A program made the translations under genes and the position numbers. This document shows positions 1-8,660 of a stretch of DNA of 42,358 nt, piece after piece. The DNA is from Devosia sp. 66-14 (GTDB taxonomy: Bacteria; Pseudomonadota; Alphaproteobacteria; Rhizobiales; Devosiaceae), in contig MKVB01000001.1 in NCBI GenBank assembly GCA_001899085.1, positions 163,834-206,191 of the forward strand. The letters run 5' to 3'. Every line of letters starts with the position of its first letter. Position 1 is the stretch's first letter. The notes beneath the pieces are model-generated. The model did not search any database. It worked only from the letters and a program-made list of their open reading frames with translations, and had not been told where the DNA came from.

Positions 1-174
1 CTCGGCGGCATCTTCAGCTTCCTGCCGATCCTGGGCGCCTGGATGCTGCCGCTCGGGCTGTTCATGCTGGCGCTGGACCTGCCGTTCCTGCAGGGCCCGC
101 TGAACCGGCTGAGCTTCTGGGTGCAGCGCAAGTGGACCAACTGGCAGCGCAGCCGCCGGAACAAACAACGTTAG
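1..174 (+). CDS. C-terminal end of a small membrane protein (5' truncated)
   Basis: Frame 1 is open from the window edge to a TAG at 172-174, giving 57 residues with no start in view. The visible part has a hydrophobic stretch (about residues 3-30) with Pro and Gly punctuation (FLPILGAWMLPLG), then an Asp-Leu-Pro and a basic, Trp-rich tail ending RSRRNKQR. This layout recalls short one- or two-helix inner-membrane proteins of unknown function common in rhizobia. No function can be assigned. The tail is probably cytoplasmic by the positive-inside rule. The neighbouring acetyltransferase gene converges on it, 23 bases away. Confidence 0.6.
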   Translation, partial: LGGIFSFLPILGAWMLPLGLFMLALDLPFLQGPLNRLSFWVQRKWTNWQRSRRNKQR

Positions 175-197
175 GGCGGGAGAGCGGCCGACGATCG

Positions 198-680
198 CTA
201 CGGCCTCGCAAGCATCGGCAGGATAAGGCCCCACCGCGTCTGCCGGGCAGGGCCGGATGCTGCGAAGCCCAGTTTTCTGTAGACGGCGATCGCCCGGTGG
301 TTGTCCGGGTGCGGATCGGTACCGATGACCGGGACTCCCGCCTCGAACAGCGCCCGCATTCTGGCCCCGATAAAGGCTGATCCGTGCCCCAGGCCGACCA
401 TCTGCGGGTCGCCAATGAACTGATCGATCCCCCGCGCCCCCTGCGGCAGCCCGGCGAAGTGGTGATCCTCCCAGCCGTGCGCGGTGTAATCCTGCATGAA
501 GGCGAAGGGGCGTTCGGCGGTGGAGACAATCCACCGCGCCACCCGTGGATCGGCCAGGTCGCTGGCATCGTACGGCTCATCGGCGTCCCACCATGCGCGA
601 ACATGCGGGTTGGCCTGCCATGCGGCGAGGAGCGGAAGATCGTCTGCGGTCGCCCGGCGAAAGCTGTACTGGTGGGTCAT
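198..680 (-). CDS. GNAT acetyltransferase, AAC(6')/AacA4-like
   Basis: This 160-residue GNAT protein should transfer an acetyl group from acetyl-CoA to an amine. The fold is complete: the N-terminal strand (SFRRATADDLPLL), the GIDQ motif at residues 84-87, the acetyl-CoA pyrophosphate loop at 94-100 (MVGLGHG), and a C-terminal TDPHPDNHRAI block followed by YRKLGF at 121-139. GIDQ, the Gly-rich loop and TDPxPxNxRAI together are the pattern of aminoglycoside 6'-N-acetyltransferases and of the broader Acetyltransf_8 group, which includes siderophore-type enzymes. The true substrate cannot be read from sequence. The gene is monocistronic and converges with the membrane protein to its left. The family assignment is firm; aminoglycoside activity is only a possibility. 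Confidence 0.85.
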   Translation of the reverse strand: MTHQYSFRRATADDLPLLAAWQANPHVRAWWDADEPYDASDLADPRVARWIVSTAERPFAFMQDYTAHGWEDHHFAGLPQGARGIDQFIGDPQMVGLGHGSAFIGARMRALFEAGVPVIGTDPHPDNHRAIAVYRKLGFAASGPARQTRWGLILPMLARP

Positions 681-735
681 CTGCCGAGCTTAGCACGTCG
701 CCGGCCGGGACAAACGGGCCCTCGCTAGCGCATCG

Positions 736-1371
736 CTAGTCCAGCGTGCCGTCCGCGATCGCTGCCTCGAGCAGATCGACCGCATGTGCGAGTTTTTCGT
801 CGACGACATGCAGGTAGCGCTTCCAGTCGTCGAGATGGCCGAGTTCCTCGTCGCCATCGGAAATGCCGCGCAACGCGATCAGCGGTACCTTGAAGCGCTG
901 GCACGCACGCAACACGGCGTAGGTTTCCATATCGACCATGTCGGCACTGATTGCCCGGTATGCGGCGCCCGACACCACATTGGCGCCGGTCGACAGCGTC
1001 GCCCTGGCGATGCCGGGGACAAACGGCCCGAGCGGGATGACGGCCGGTTGGCCGCTGAGCGGCGTTACGCCCACCTCGAAGCCGAGCGGCGAAGCATCCA
1101 TGTCGCGGTAGTCGACGAACGTCGCCTGGTAGACGCCGGTCTGCTCCAGCTTCGCCGAGCCGGCAGAGCCCAGTGACACCACCAGCGCCGGCAGCTTGCC
1201 TTGGGCGTCGAGCTTGGCCAGCGCGTGGGTGACCACGATCGCCGCTTCCACCGGGCCCACTCCGGTCATCAGCGGCGTGATCCGCGCCCGCAGATGCGGA
1301 CCGTACTCGTTGTCGAGCGCCATGACGTAGAGGATGTCGGCCGAGCCGGGCTTGCGGGCAGCAAAGGGCAT
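736..1371 (-). CDS. mtnN: 5'-methylthioadenosine/S-adenosylhomocysteine nucleosidase
   Basis: This 211-residue cytosolic enzyme of the PNP/UDP phosphorylase superfamily is predicted to hydrolyse the N-glycosidic bond of MTA and SAH. That releases adenine and recycles products of SAM-dependent methylation and polyamine synthesis. Visible markers are the TGVGP loop (36-40), a SLGSAGS stretch (66-72), VDMET (146-150, whose Met-Glu should contact the ribose) and RGISDGD (168-174), where Asp172 is the expected general acid. It is slightly shorter than E. coli MTAN (232 residues), which fits the rhizobial version. It is transcribed divergently from the VOC gene at 1446, with a 74-base gap. Confidence 0.88.
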   Translation of the reverse strand: MPFAARKPGSADILYVMALDNEYGPHLRARITPLMTGVGPVEAAIVVTHALAKLDAQGKLPALVVSLGSAGSAKLEQTGVYQATFVDYRDMDASPLGFEVGVTPLSGQPAVIPLGPFVPGIARATLSTGANVVSGAAYRAISADMVDMETYAVLRACQRFKVPLIALRGISDGDEELGHLDDWKRYLHVVDEKLAHAVDLLEAAIADGTLD

Positions 1372-1445
1372 GAGGACTCGTCCGGATGTTCAGGCCAGAG
1401 CGGGAGGCGTATGCTCGAAAGGCGGCTCATGCAACGGAGGAGAAC

Positions 1446-1829
1446 ATGCTTCTGTCCGATCATCGTGCCTACGCGACCATCCCGGCATCCAATCTGGCGC
1501 GGGCCAAGGCCTGGTATCGCGACAAGCTCGGCCTCGAACCGGCCGAGGAACTGCCGATCGGCATTGTCTACCGGCTGGCCGACGGCACCGGCTTCCAGCT
1601 CTACGAGACCAGCTACGCCGGCACCGCTCAGAATACCGCGATGGCGTTCAGCTCTCGGGATGTCGCAGCCGACATGCAGATGCTCAGGGCGCGTGGCGTG
1701 ACGTTCGAGGAGTACGACTTTCCCGGCCTGAAGACCGAGAACGGTCTCGCGCGGATGGGGCCGTATCACGGGGCGTGGTTCAAGGATTCCGAGGGTAATA
1801 TCCTTGCCATCGGCGACGAGCCGAGCTGA
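1446..1829 (+). CDS. VOC (glyoxalase/bleomycin-resistance fold) protein, paralogue A
   Basis: This 127-residue single-domain VOC protein has the typical opening ATIPASNLARAKAWYRDKLGL and the closing pattern GAWFKDSEGNILAI. ATG 1446 is preferred over the upstream in-frame ATG at 1386 because a GGAGGAGA ribosome-binding site lies at 1436-1443. VOC proteins bind metals, drugs or small substrates; the activity here cannot be predicted. It is clearly paralogous to the protein encoded at 15369-15743: both share WYRDKLG, YAGTA, LKTENG and KDSEGNIL. A conserved intergenic repeat lies between this gene and the M20 gene downstream. Confidence 0.85.
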   Translation: MLLSDHRAYATIPASNLARAKAWYRDKLGLEPAEELPIGIVYRLADGTGFQLYETSYAGTAQNTAMAFSSRDVAADMQMLRARGVTFEEYDFPGLKTENGLARMGPYHGAWFKDSEGNILAIGDEPS

Positions 1830-1840
1830 CCGGACCGCTT

Positions 1841-1898
1841 TCAGGAAAGTCGCAGAGTTTTCCGGTTCGAAAGCGCGACCAACCAAAGAGCTCAGAGC
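1841..1898 (+). repeat. Intergenic repeat copy 1, with a short hairpin
   Basis: The first 39 bases (1841-1879) match 11894-11932 at 32 positions by eye, and similarity continues weakly to a GAGC at 1895-1898. The start forms a hairpin: GGAAAGT pairs with GTTTTCC around the loop CGCAGA. Both copies lie on the plus strand between two genes and upstream of a rightward gene. It resembles the short palindromic intergenic repeats dispersed in rhizobial genomes, but that comparison is from memory. Confidence 0.6.
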
Positions 1899-1946
1899 TG
1901 GCGCCGCATTGACAGGGCGTGCGGCGGGCAACAGTCTGCCCGCGCC

Positions 1947-3263
1947 ATGACCATTGCAACTTCGCCTGCGGCCGACGTGAAGCCGCGCCTTGCCGCCGAA
2001 ATCGACGCCCGGCGCGATGACCTGATCGGCCTGACGCAGGACCTGATCCGCATCCCGACGGTCAATCCGCCGGGCGAGAACTATCGCGAGATCTGCGATT
2101 ATCTCGCGCGGCGCTTGAGCAAACGCGGCTATGGCGTTGAATTGATTCGCGCTGAGGGAAAACCGGGCGACAGCGACAAGCACCCGCGCTGGAATGTCGT
2201 GGCGCGGCGCGAGGGGCAGGGGCCGGGCGACACGGTCCATTTCAACTCGCACCACGATGTCGTGGAGGTGGGCCGCGGCTGGACCGTAGACCCGTTCGGC
2301 GGCGAGCTTCGCGATGGCCGAATCTACGGGCGCGGCACCTGCGACATGAAGGGCGGGCTGGCGGCTTCGATCATTGCCGCCGAGGCGTTCGCCGATATCG
2401 TGCCGGATTATCGCGGCGCCATCGAGATTTCCGGCACTGCCGACGAGGAGACCGGCGGCTTCGGCGGCGTCGCCTACCTGGCCGAGCGGGGCTATTTCTC
2501 GCCGGAGCGGGTGCAGCACGTCATCATCCCCGAGCCGCTCAACAAGGATCGGATCTGCCTGGGTCATCGCGGCGTCTGGTGGGCCGAGATCGAAACCTTC
2601 GGCCGCATCGCCCATGGCTCGATGCCGTTCCTCGGCGACAGCGCCATCCGCCACATGGCCGAGGTGTTGCGGCAGTTCGAGGAAGTCCTCTACCCGGCCT
2701 TGAGCCTCAAGCGTACGGCCATGCCGGTGGTGCCGCCGGGCGCGCGGCAATCGACCATGAACATCAACTCGATCCATGGCGGGCAGGCCGAACCGGAGGG
2801 GGGCTTCACCGGCTTTCCGGCGCCGGTGGTGGCGCACTCGGCCCGCATCGTGATCGACCGCCGCTACCTGATCGAAGAGAGTCCGGCGGCGGTGCGGCAG
2901 GAAGTCATCGATCTGCTCGACAAGCTGAAGGCCGAGCGGCAGGGCTTCAGCTACGAGATCCGCGATCTGTGGACCATTTCCCCGACCATGACCGAGAAGG
3001 ACGCGCCCGTGGTGCGTTCGGTGGCCAAAGCGATCGGCGAAGTGATGGGCGTGTCGCCCGAATATGTCGTTTCGCCCGGCACTTACGATCAGAAGCACAT
3101 CGACCGGATCGGCCGGCTGAAGAACTGCATCGCCTACGGTCCGGGCATCCTCGACCTGGCGCACCAGCCCGACGAGTGGGTCGGTGTCGACGACATGCTG
3201 GATTCGGCAAAGGTCATGGCGCTGGCGCTGCTCGATCTGCTCGGGCCGGATCGCGCCGCTTGA
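1947..3263 (+). CDS. M20 family metallo-amidohydrolase (ArgE/DapE type)
   Basis: This 438-residue zinc-dependent hydrolase belongs to the acetylornithine deacetylase/succinyl-diaminopimelate desuccinylase family and cleaves an N-acyl or peptide bond in the cytoplasm. Expected metal and catalytic residues are visible: HxD in NSHHDVV (His102, Asp104), Asp133 in GRGTCDMKGG, the DEE triplet (166-168), Glu196 in IIPEP, and His in IAHGS (223). A late His lies in the YDQKHID segment near the C-terminus. The dimerisation lid lies roughly at residues 210-330. It precedes an oligopeptide-type ABC importer and is probably functionally tied to it, removing an acyl group from the imported compound. The true substrate is not known, and biosynthetic ArgE or DapE roles are less likely in this context. 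Confidence 0.88.
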   Translation: MTIATSPAADVKPRLAAEIDARRDDLIGLTQDLIRIPTVNPPGENYREICDYLARRLSKRGYGVELIRAEGKPGDSDKHPRWNVVARREGQGPGDTVHFNSHHDVVEVGRGWTVDPFGGELRDGRIYGRGTCDMKGGLAASIIAAEAFADIVPDYRGAIEISGTADEETGGFGGVAYLAERGYFSPERVQHVIIPEPLNKDRICLGHRGVWWAEIETFGRIAHGSMPFLGDSAIRHMAEVLRQFEEVLYPALSLKRTAMPVVPPGARQSTMNINSIHGGQAEPEGGFTGFPAPVVAHSARIVIDRRYLIEESPAAVRQEVIDLLDKLKAERQGFSYEIRDLWTISPTMTEKDAPVVRSVAKAIGEVMGVSPEYVVSPGTYDQKHIDRIGRLKNCIAYGPGILDLAHQPDEWVGVDDMLDSAKVMALALLDLLGPDRAA

Positions 3264-3265
3264 GA

Positions 3266-3292
3266 CTTGCGTGGAAAGCCGTTTCCCGCAAG
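3266..3292 (+). terminator. Hairpin just after the M20 gene
   Basis: CTTGC (3266-3270) pairs with GCAAG (3288-3292), and GGAAA (3273-3277) with TTTCC (3282-3286), around a GCCG loop with a small internal bulge. It starts two bases after the TGA. There is no T-run after it, so it may be a weak terminator or an mRNA-end stabiliser rather than a classical intrinsic terminator. Confidence 0.45.
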
Positions 3293-3404
3293 CTATGCGC
3301 GACGCGCAAATCGCGCCGCGCAACCGGTTCACCTGAAGCCGGAAGCATCCTAGGATCGTCTCACGGCCGCGGGGGTAAAGCGGCCGGCAACAGAAGGGAT
3401 AATC

Positions 3405-4895
3405 ATGCGCAGATCACTGGTCGTGCTGGCTCTCGCCGGCGCATTGGCAATGACCACCGCGATGACGCCGGCCTTGGCCCAGACGCGGACCGACGTGAAG
3501 GTCGGCCTCGTGCTGGAGCCGCCGAGCCTTGACCCGACTGCCGAAGCAGCCGCCGCTGTCGACGAGGTGGTCTACGCCAACCTCTTCGAAGGGCTGACCC
3601 GCATCATCGCCGATGGCAGCGTGGTGCCGGCGCTGGCGAAATCCTGGGAGATTTCCGAGGATGGCCTGACCTACACCTTCCATCTGGTCGAGGGCGCCAA
3701 GTTCCATGACGGCACCGATTTCAACGCCGATGACGTGAAATTCTCGCTCGACCGTATCAATGCCGAAGGTTCGCTGAACGCCCAGAAGGCGCTCTATGCC
3801 TCGATTGCCTCGGTGGAAGTGGTCGATCCCGCCACCGTCAAGGTAACGCTGAAGCAGCCCGACGGCAACCTGATCTACAACCTCGCCTGGGGTGACGCAG
3901 TGATGGTGGCGCCGGAAAGCGCCGACAACAACAAGACCAACCCCATCGGCACTGGTCCCTTCAGCTTCAAGAACCGCGTCGAGGGCGACAGCATCACGCT
4001 CGAGAAGAACCAGGCCTATTGGGGCACTCCGGTGAAGCTCGAGGGCGCGACGTTCAAGTTCATCGCCGATCCGACCGCCGCCTTCGCGGCGCTGCAGGCC
4101 GGTGACGTCGACACCTTCCCGAACTTCCCGGCACCCGAAACCGTGGCGCAGTTCCAGAACGATCCGCGCTTCCGCGTGGTGATCGGCTCGACCGAGGGGG
4201 AGACCATCCTCTCGATGAACAACGGCAAGCCGCCGCTGGACAACATCAAGGTCCGCGAAGCCATCGCCCACGCCATCGATCGCCAGGCGATCATCGATGG
4301 CGCGATGTTCGGCTACGGCACGCCGATCGGCACCTTCCTGTCGCCGGCCAACCCGGACTATATCGACCTGACCGCGCAGTCGAACTACGACCCGGAAAAG
4401 TCCAAGGCGCTGCTGGCCGAAGCGGGCGTCACCGACCTGACCCTGTCGTTGAAGCTGCCGCCGGTCGAGGGCTATGCCCGGCGTGGCGGCGAGATCATCG
4501 CCAGCCAGCTGGCGGCGGTCGGCATCAAGACCGAAGTGACCAACCTCGAATGGGCGCAATGGCTCAGCGAGGTGTTCACCGACAAGAACTACGACCTGAC
4601 CATCATCTCGCACACCGAACCCAACGATATCGGGATTTTTGCGCGCGACGGCTACTACTTCAACTACGACAATGCCGACTTCAAGAAGATCATTGCCGAC
4701 CTGTCGATGACCGCCGATCCGGCCAAGCGCTCCGAGCTGACCAAGGCAGCCGAGAAGAACCTGGCCGACAACTACGTCGTCGGCTTCCTGTTCGAACTGG
4801 CCAAGGTCGGGGTCGAGAACGCCAAGCTCAAGGGCATGTGGGAGAACGCCCCCACCCAGGCGACCGACCTCACCGGCGTCTCCTGGGAAGAGTGA
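3405..4895 (+). CDS. ABC importer periplasmic substrate-binding protein (SBP_bac_5)
   Basis: This 496-residue periplasmic protein captures the substrate, probably a peptide or a peptide-like or amide compound, for the importer encoded downstream. It starts with a clear signal peptide (basic MRRS, hydrophobic core, cleavage expected after TPALA-Q). Family landmarks follow: LEPPSLDPTAEAAA, then YANLFEGLTR, then SWEISEDGLTYTF, then KFHDGTDFNADDV. Its length is normal for the DppA/OppA class. A ribosome-binding site (AGAAGGGA) precedes ATG 3405. It is separated from the permease genes by about 300 bases holding a strong hairpin and a large inverted repeat, so its expression can differ from theirs. 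The ligand cannot be read from sequence. Confidence 0.92.
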   Translation: MRRSLVVLALAGALAMTTAMTPALAQTRTDVKVGLVLEPPSLDPTAEAAAAVDEVVYANLFEGLTRIIADGSVVPALAKSWEISEDGLTYTFHLVEGAKFHDGTDFNADDVKFSLDRINAEGSLNAQKALYASIASVEVVDPATVKVTLKQPDGNLIYNLAWGDAVMVAPESADNNKTNPIGTGPFSFKNRVEGDSITLEKNQAYWGTPVKLEGATFKFIADPTAAFAALQAGDVDTFPNFPAPETVAQFQNDPRFRVVIGSTEGETILSMNNGKPPLDNIKVREAIAHAIDRQAIIDGAMFGYGTPIGTFLSPANPDYIDLTAQSNYDPEKSKALLAEAGVTDLTLSLKLPPVEGYARRGGEIIASQLAAVGIKTEVTNLEWAQWLSEVFTDKNYDLTIISHTEPNDIGIFARDGYYFNYDNADFKKIIADLSMTADPAKRSELTKAAEKNLADNYVVGFLFELAKVGVENAKLKGMWENAPTQATDLTGVSWEE

Positions 4896-4900
4896 GTGGT

Positions 4901-4927
4901 TGGGAGGCGGGCGATGCTCGCCTCCCA
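4901..4927 (+). other. Strong intercistronic hairpin after the binding-protein gene
   Basis: TGGGAGGCG (4901-4909) pairs perfectly with CGCCTCCCA (4919-4927). The stem continues through a G-T wobble and two G-C pairs to a GAT loop, about 12 pairs in all. It begins five bases after the stop codon and has no T-run. By analogy with REP-type hairpins after malE, it probably stabilises the binding-protein mRNA or partly terminates transcription before the permease genes. Confidence 0.7.
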
Positions 4928-4969
4928 CTCCCGATGCGTTTGATCACCAGCCCCTCCCACAACCGCGAT

Positions 4970-5047
4970 GTCATCACTGCGAAAGCAGGGACCCATCTAT
5001 CCACCTGCGCGGGCCGCGAGTTGGGTCCCTGCTTTCGCAGGGATGAC
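4970..5047. repeat. Large inverted repeat (26-bp arms) in the 307-base gap 4896-5202
   Basis: The left arm (4970-4995) and right arm (5022-5047) are reverse complements at 25 of 26 positions, with a 26-base spacer. Each arm contains a GTCAT end and CTGCGAAAGCAGG, itself a near-palindrome. This layout is that of a paired REP/BIME-like element. It is the main content of the gap together with the hairpin at 4901. I see no gene in the gap and nothing distinctive in 5048-5202. Confidence 0.8.
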
Positions 5048-5202
5048 ACCGAGTTTCGGGTGCTGCCTGGTGGCAAGTGCCCGATGGGCGCCGCACCTCG
5101 CCAGCACGAAGCCGTCAACTTGGCGCACGTGAGCTTTCGCTGGGACGACAGCCGTGAGGAGACGAGGATCGTGTTAGGCCGCAAGGGCGAGGGCATGTCC
5201 TG

Positions 5203-6150
5203 ATGCCCTCCTTCATCCTCGGTCGCCTCGTCTCACTCATCCTCAGCCTGATCGCTGCCTCGATCGTGATCTTCCTCGTGCTCGAAGTGGTGCCGGGGGA
5301 CCCGGCGCAGTTCATGCTGGGGCTGAACGCCACGCCTGAGGCCGTGGCGGCGCTGCGCACGGCGCTCGGTCTCGATGGGCCGCTGCTGGAGCGCTATTTC
5401 ACCTGGGTGCTGGGGCTGCTGCACGGCGATTTCGGCATCAGCTACACCTACAAGGTGCCGGTTGCCAAGCTGATCGGCGACCGCATCTGGATCTCGCTGC
5501 CGCTGGCGCTTTTTGCCCTGGCCCTGTCGACGCTGATCGCTTTTCCCGTCGGCATTCTGGCGGCGGTCAAACGCAACTCACCAACCGATGTCGGCATCAT
5601 GGGCGCGACGCAGGTGGGCCTGGCGGTGCCGAACTTCTGGTTCGCCATGCTGCTGGTGCTGCTGTTCTCGATCACCCTGAGATGGTTCTCCGCCGGCGGC
5701 TTTCCGGGCTGGGAGGACCCGGTTCTCGCGCTGAAGGCGCTGACGCTCCCCGCCGTGGCGCTGGCGCTGCCGCAGGCCTCGATCCTCGCCCGCGTCATGC
5801 GCTCCTCACTGCTCGACACGCTGGGCGAAGACTACATCCGCTCGGCCCGGGCCAAGGGCTTGAGCCAGGGGCAGACGCTGTGGCGCCATGCCCTGCGCAA
5901 CGCGCTGATCCCGGTCTTGACCATCATCGGGCTGCAGTTCTCCTTCCTCCTCGCCGGAGCGATCATCATCGAGAACGTGTTCTTCCTGCCCGGTCTCGGC
6001 CGGCTGGTGTTCCAGGGCATCACCTCGCGCGACCTGATCGTGGTGAAATCGGTGGTGATGCTGCTGGTGTTCGCGGTGATCCTCGTCACCTTCCTCGTCG
6101 ACATCACCTATGCGCTGGTCGATCCGCGGCTCAGGAGGGCGGTCCGATGA
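5203..6150 (+). CDS. ABC importer permease, DppB/OppB type
   Basis: This 315-residue inner-membrane permease should form half of the transport channel. It has the family's N-terminal LGRLVSLILSLIAASIVIFLVLEVVPGD-like start (first helix, then the large periplasmic loop), about six helices, and the cytoplasmic EAA coupling loop seen as RSARAKGLSQGQTLWRHALRN. Its last four bases overlap the start of the DppC-type gene (ATGA at 6147-6150), so the two are probably translationally coupled. It is a normal length for the family. It belongs with the binding protein at 3405 and the fused ATPase at 7013. Confidence 0.92.
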   Translation: MPSFILGRLVSLILSLIAASIVIFLVLEVVPGDPAQFMLGLNATPEAVAALRTALGLDGPLLERYFTWVLGLLHGDFGISYTYKVPVAKLIGDRIWISLPLALFALALSTLIAFPVGILAAVKRNSPTDVGIMGATQVGLAVPNFWFAMLLVLLFSITLRWFSAGGFPGWEDPVLALKALTLPAVALALPQASILARVMRSSLLDTLGEDYIRSARAKGLSQGQTLWRHALRNALIPVLTIIGLQFSFLLAGAIIIENVFFLPGLGRLVFQGITSRDLIVVKSVVMLLVFAVILVTFLVDITYALVDPRLRRAVR

Positions 6151-7013
6151 GCTCCGTTGCCGCGCCTGCCGCCCGCGACAGCCTGCTGAAGGCGGCGCTC
6201 CGCTCGCCGAACTTCCTCATCGGTGGGGTGATCACCCTGGTCTTCGTCCTCGCGGCGCTGCTCTCGTTCGTCTGGACCCCTTACGACTATCTGCTGCAGA
6301 ACATCCCCAACAAGCTCAAGCCGCCCTCGGCCGAGCATTGGCTCGGCACCGACCATTTCGGCCGCGACATCCTGTCGATGATCATGGTCGGGGCCCGTAC
6401 TTCTATCGCCGTGGCTTTCATCGCCGTGACCGTCGCCATGGTGATCGGCGTGCCGATCGGGCTCTGGGCCGCTGCGAAGCGCGGCACGCTGCTGGATGAC
6501 GTGCTGATGCGCGCCAACGACCTGGTGTTCGCCTTCCCGGCGCTGCTCATCGCCATCCTGATCACCGCCGTGTTCGGGCCGGGCGCGATCAACGCCATCA
6601 TTGCGGTCGGGCTCTACAACATGCCGGTCTTCGCGCGGCTGGCGCGCGCCGGGGCGCTGAGCCTGTGGCAGCGCGAGTTCATCATGGCCGCCCGTGTGTC
6701 CGGCAAGGGCGCCGCCCGCATTTCGTTCGAGCACATCCTGCCCAATATCCTCAACACCCTGGTGGTGCAGGCGACCATCCAGTTCGCCCTCGGCATCCTC
6801 GCCGAGGCGGCGCTGGCTTATGTCGGGCTCGGCGTGCAGCCGCCGACCCCGAGTTGGGGCAAGATGCTGGCCGACAGCCAGACCATGATCAGCCTCGCGC
6901 CGCACGTCGCGCTGGTGCCGGGCTTGACCATCGTGCTGATGGTCCTGGGGGTGAACCTGCTCGGTGACGGCCTGCGCGATATCTTCGACCCACGCCTGAG
7001 GCGGAACCGCTGA
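6147..7013 (+). CDS. ABC importer permease, DppC/OppC type
   Basis: This 288-residue inner-membrane permease is the partner of the DppB-type protein. The start at 6147 is set by AGGAGGG at 6133-6139 and by the ATGA overlap with the upstream stop; longer in-frame extensions run through the upstream gene and are not credible. The DppC signature WLGTDHFGRDILS occurs near residue 65-78, followed by about five helices and an EAA loop (AARVSGKGAARISFEHILPN). The stop overlaps the ATG of the ATPase gene by one base (TGATG), again suggesting coupled translation. Confidence 0.92.
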   Translation: MSSVAAPAARDSLLKAALRSPNFLIGGVITLVFVLAALLSFVWTPYDYLLQNIPNKLKPPSAEHWLGTDHFGRDILSMIMVGARTSIAVAFIAVTVAMVIGVPIGLWAAAKRGTLLDDVLMRANDLVFAFPALLIAILITAVFGPGAINAIIAVGLYNMPVFARLARAGALSLWQREFIMAARVSGKGAARISFEHILPNILNTLVVQATIQFALGILAEAALAYVGLGVQPPTPSWGKMLADSQTMISLAPHVALVPGLTIVLMVLGVNLLGDGLRDIFDPRLRRNR

Positions 7014-8632
7014 TGGCGCTGCTCGAAATCAAGGACCTGCAGCTGTCGATCGGCAAGTTCCCGATCCTCAGGGAAATCGACCTGTCGGTCGATGCCGGCG
7101 AGATCCTCGGCGTCATCGGCGAGAGCGGCTCGGGCAAGTCGATGACTGCGCTGAGCATCATGCAGTTGCTGCCGTTCGGCGCGACGACGTCGGGTTCGAT
7201 CAAGCTCGATGGCCGCGAAGTGCTCGGGCTGCCCGATGTCGAGATGCGGAAAATCCGTGGCGGCACCGTCGGCATGGTGTTCCAGGAGCCGATGACGGCG
7301 CTGAACCCGGTCAAGACCATTGGCGACCAGGTGGCCGAGACCGCCATGGTGCATGGCGGTCTCGGCCGGCGGGCAGCCCTGGAGGTGGCGCGGCAGACGC
7401 TCGAGCGCGTCGAACTGCCCACCTCGCGCTTCCCGCTCGACCGCTATCCGCACGAACTGAGTGGTGGCCAGCGCCAGCGCGTGGTGACTGCCATGGCCAT
7501 CGCCATGCGGCCAAAGCTGCTGATCGCCGACGAGCCGACCACCGCGCTCGACGTGACCACCCAGGCGGCGATCCTGAGGCTGCTGCAGAAGCTGGTCGAT
7601 GAGGACGGCATGGGGCTGCTGTTCATCACCCACGACCTCGGGGTGATTGCCGGCCTTGCCGACAAGGTCTCGATCATGCGGCAGGGCGAGGTGGTGGAGG
7701 CGGGGCCCACCGTCGCGCTGTTCCGCAACCTTCGGCATCCCTACTCGAAGGCGCTGTTTCAGGCGTCCTCGCATGTGCCGCCTCGCATCCCCCCGGCGGT
7801 CGCCGGCGGCACGCCGGTGCTGTCGGTCGATAACGTGGTGCGGGAATATCCGCTGCCGCGTCGCGGCCTGTTCGAAAAGCGCAAGGTGCTGCGCGCCGTC
7901 GACGGCGTGAGCCTGAGGATCGAGAAGGGTGAGAATGTCGGCCTGGTGGGCGAATCCGGCTGCGGCAAATCTACCCTTGCCCGCGCCATCATGGCGCTGG
8001 AGCCGACCCAGGGCGGACGCATCGCCATCGCAGGCGAGCCGATCGATCCGAAGAAAGGCGCCAGCTTTGCCACCCGCCGACAGCTGCAGGTGGTGTTTCA
8101 GGATCCCTATGGCAGCTTCAACCCGCGCCATCGGGTCGATCGCCTGGTGAGCGAGCCGTTCCATCTGCTGGGTTCGGCCGCGCCCACCGGAACGGAGCGC
8201 GACAAGCGGATCGCCAGGGCGCTGGAGGAGGTCGGGCTTTCGGCCGCCGATGCCGACAAATACGTGCACGAGTTCTCAGGCGGGCAGCGGCAGCGCATCG
8301 CCATTGCCAGGGCGCTGATCATCGAGCCGAGCCTGATCATCCTTGATGAGGCGGTGTCGGCGCTCGACGTCTCCGTGCGAGCCCAGGTGCTGGATCTTCT
8401 CGCCGATCTTTCGGACCGGCTGCAACTGAGCTACCTGTTCATCTCGCACGACCTCGCCGTGGTGCGATCCATCACCGACCGGGTGCTGGTGATGCGGGCG
8501 GGCAAGATCGTCGAGGAGGGGGCGACCGAAGAGGTGTTCCGGGCACCCCGGCACCCCTACACCCAGGAACTGCTGGCTGCGACACCGAACCTCGAAGGCG
8601 CGCTTGCCAAGCGCGAGGCCGCGGGCGCATAG
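7013..8632 (+). CDS. Fused double ABC ATPase (DppD-DppF type)
   Basis: This 539-residue cytoplasmic protein carries two complete nucleotide-binding domains in one chain, powering the importer. Domain 1 has Walker A GESGSGKS (36-43), signature LSGGQRQR (149-156) and Walker B LLIADEP (169-175). Domain 2 has Walker A GESGCGKS (313-320), signature FSGGQRQR (421-428) and Walker B LIILDEA (441-447), where Ala replaces the usual Pro. Each domain ends in an oligopeptide-family extension ([17 protein letters not shown]). Such D-F fusions are common in alphaproteobacterial peptide, glutathione and opine-like importers. The start overlaps the upstream permease stop. Confidence 0.93.
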   Translation: MALLEIKDLQLSIGKFPILREIDLSVDAGEILGVIGESGSGKSMTALSIMQLLPFGATTSGSIKLDGREVLGLPDVEMRKIRGGTVGMVFQEPMTALNPVKTIGDQVAETAMVHGGLGRRAALEVARQTLERVELPTSRFPLDRYPHELSGGQRQRVVTAMAIAMRPKLLIADEPTTALDVTTQAAILRLLQKLVDEDGMGLLFITHDLGVIAGLADKVSIMRQGEVVEAGPTVALFRNLRHPYSKALFQASSHVPPRIPPAVAGGTPVLSVDNVVREYPLPRRGLFEKRKVLRAVDGVSLRIEKGENVGLVGESGCGKSTLARAIMALEPTQGGRIAIAGEPIDPKKGASFATRRQLQVVFQDPYGSFNPRHRVDRLVSEPFHLLGSAAPTGTERDKRIARALEEVGLSAADADKYVHEFSGGQRQRIAIARALIIEPSLIILDEAVSALDVSVRAQVLDLLADLSDRLQLSYLFISHDLAVVRSITDRVLVMRAGKIVEEGATEEVFRAPRHPYTQELLAATPNLEGALAKREAAGA

Positions 8633-8660
8633 CGACCGGCACGGCAGAAACGAGCTTGAT

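Noticed and set aside
1269-3332. 687-residue open frame on the minus strand
   Set aside because: It is antisense to the M20 amidohydrolase, VOC and MTAN genes; high GC makes such frames long. It lacks any recognisable motif and shows the Arg/His/Gly-rich bias of shadow frames.
3414-4928. 504-residue open frame on the minus strand across the first binding-protein gene
   Set aside because: It is a shadow of a well-supported SBP_bac_5 gene with signal peptide on the plus strand.
4970-5047. Repeat array as a possible CRISPR
   Set aside because: It is one inverted repeat, not direct repeats with regular spacers; no cas gene is present.
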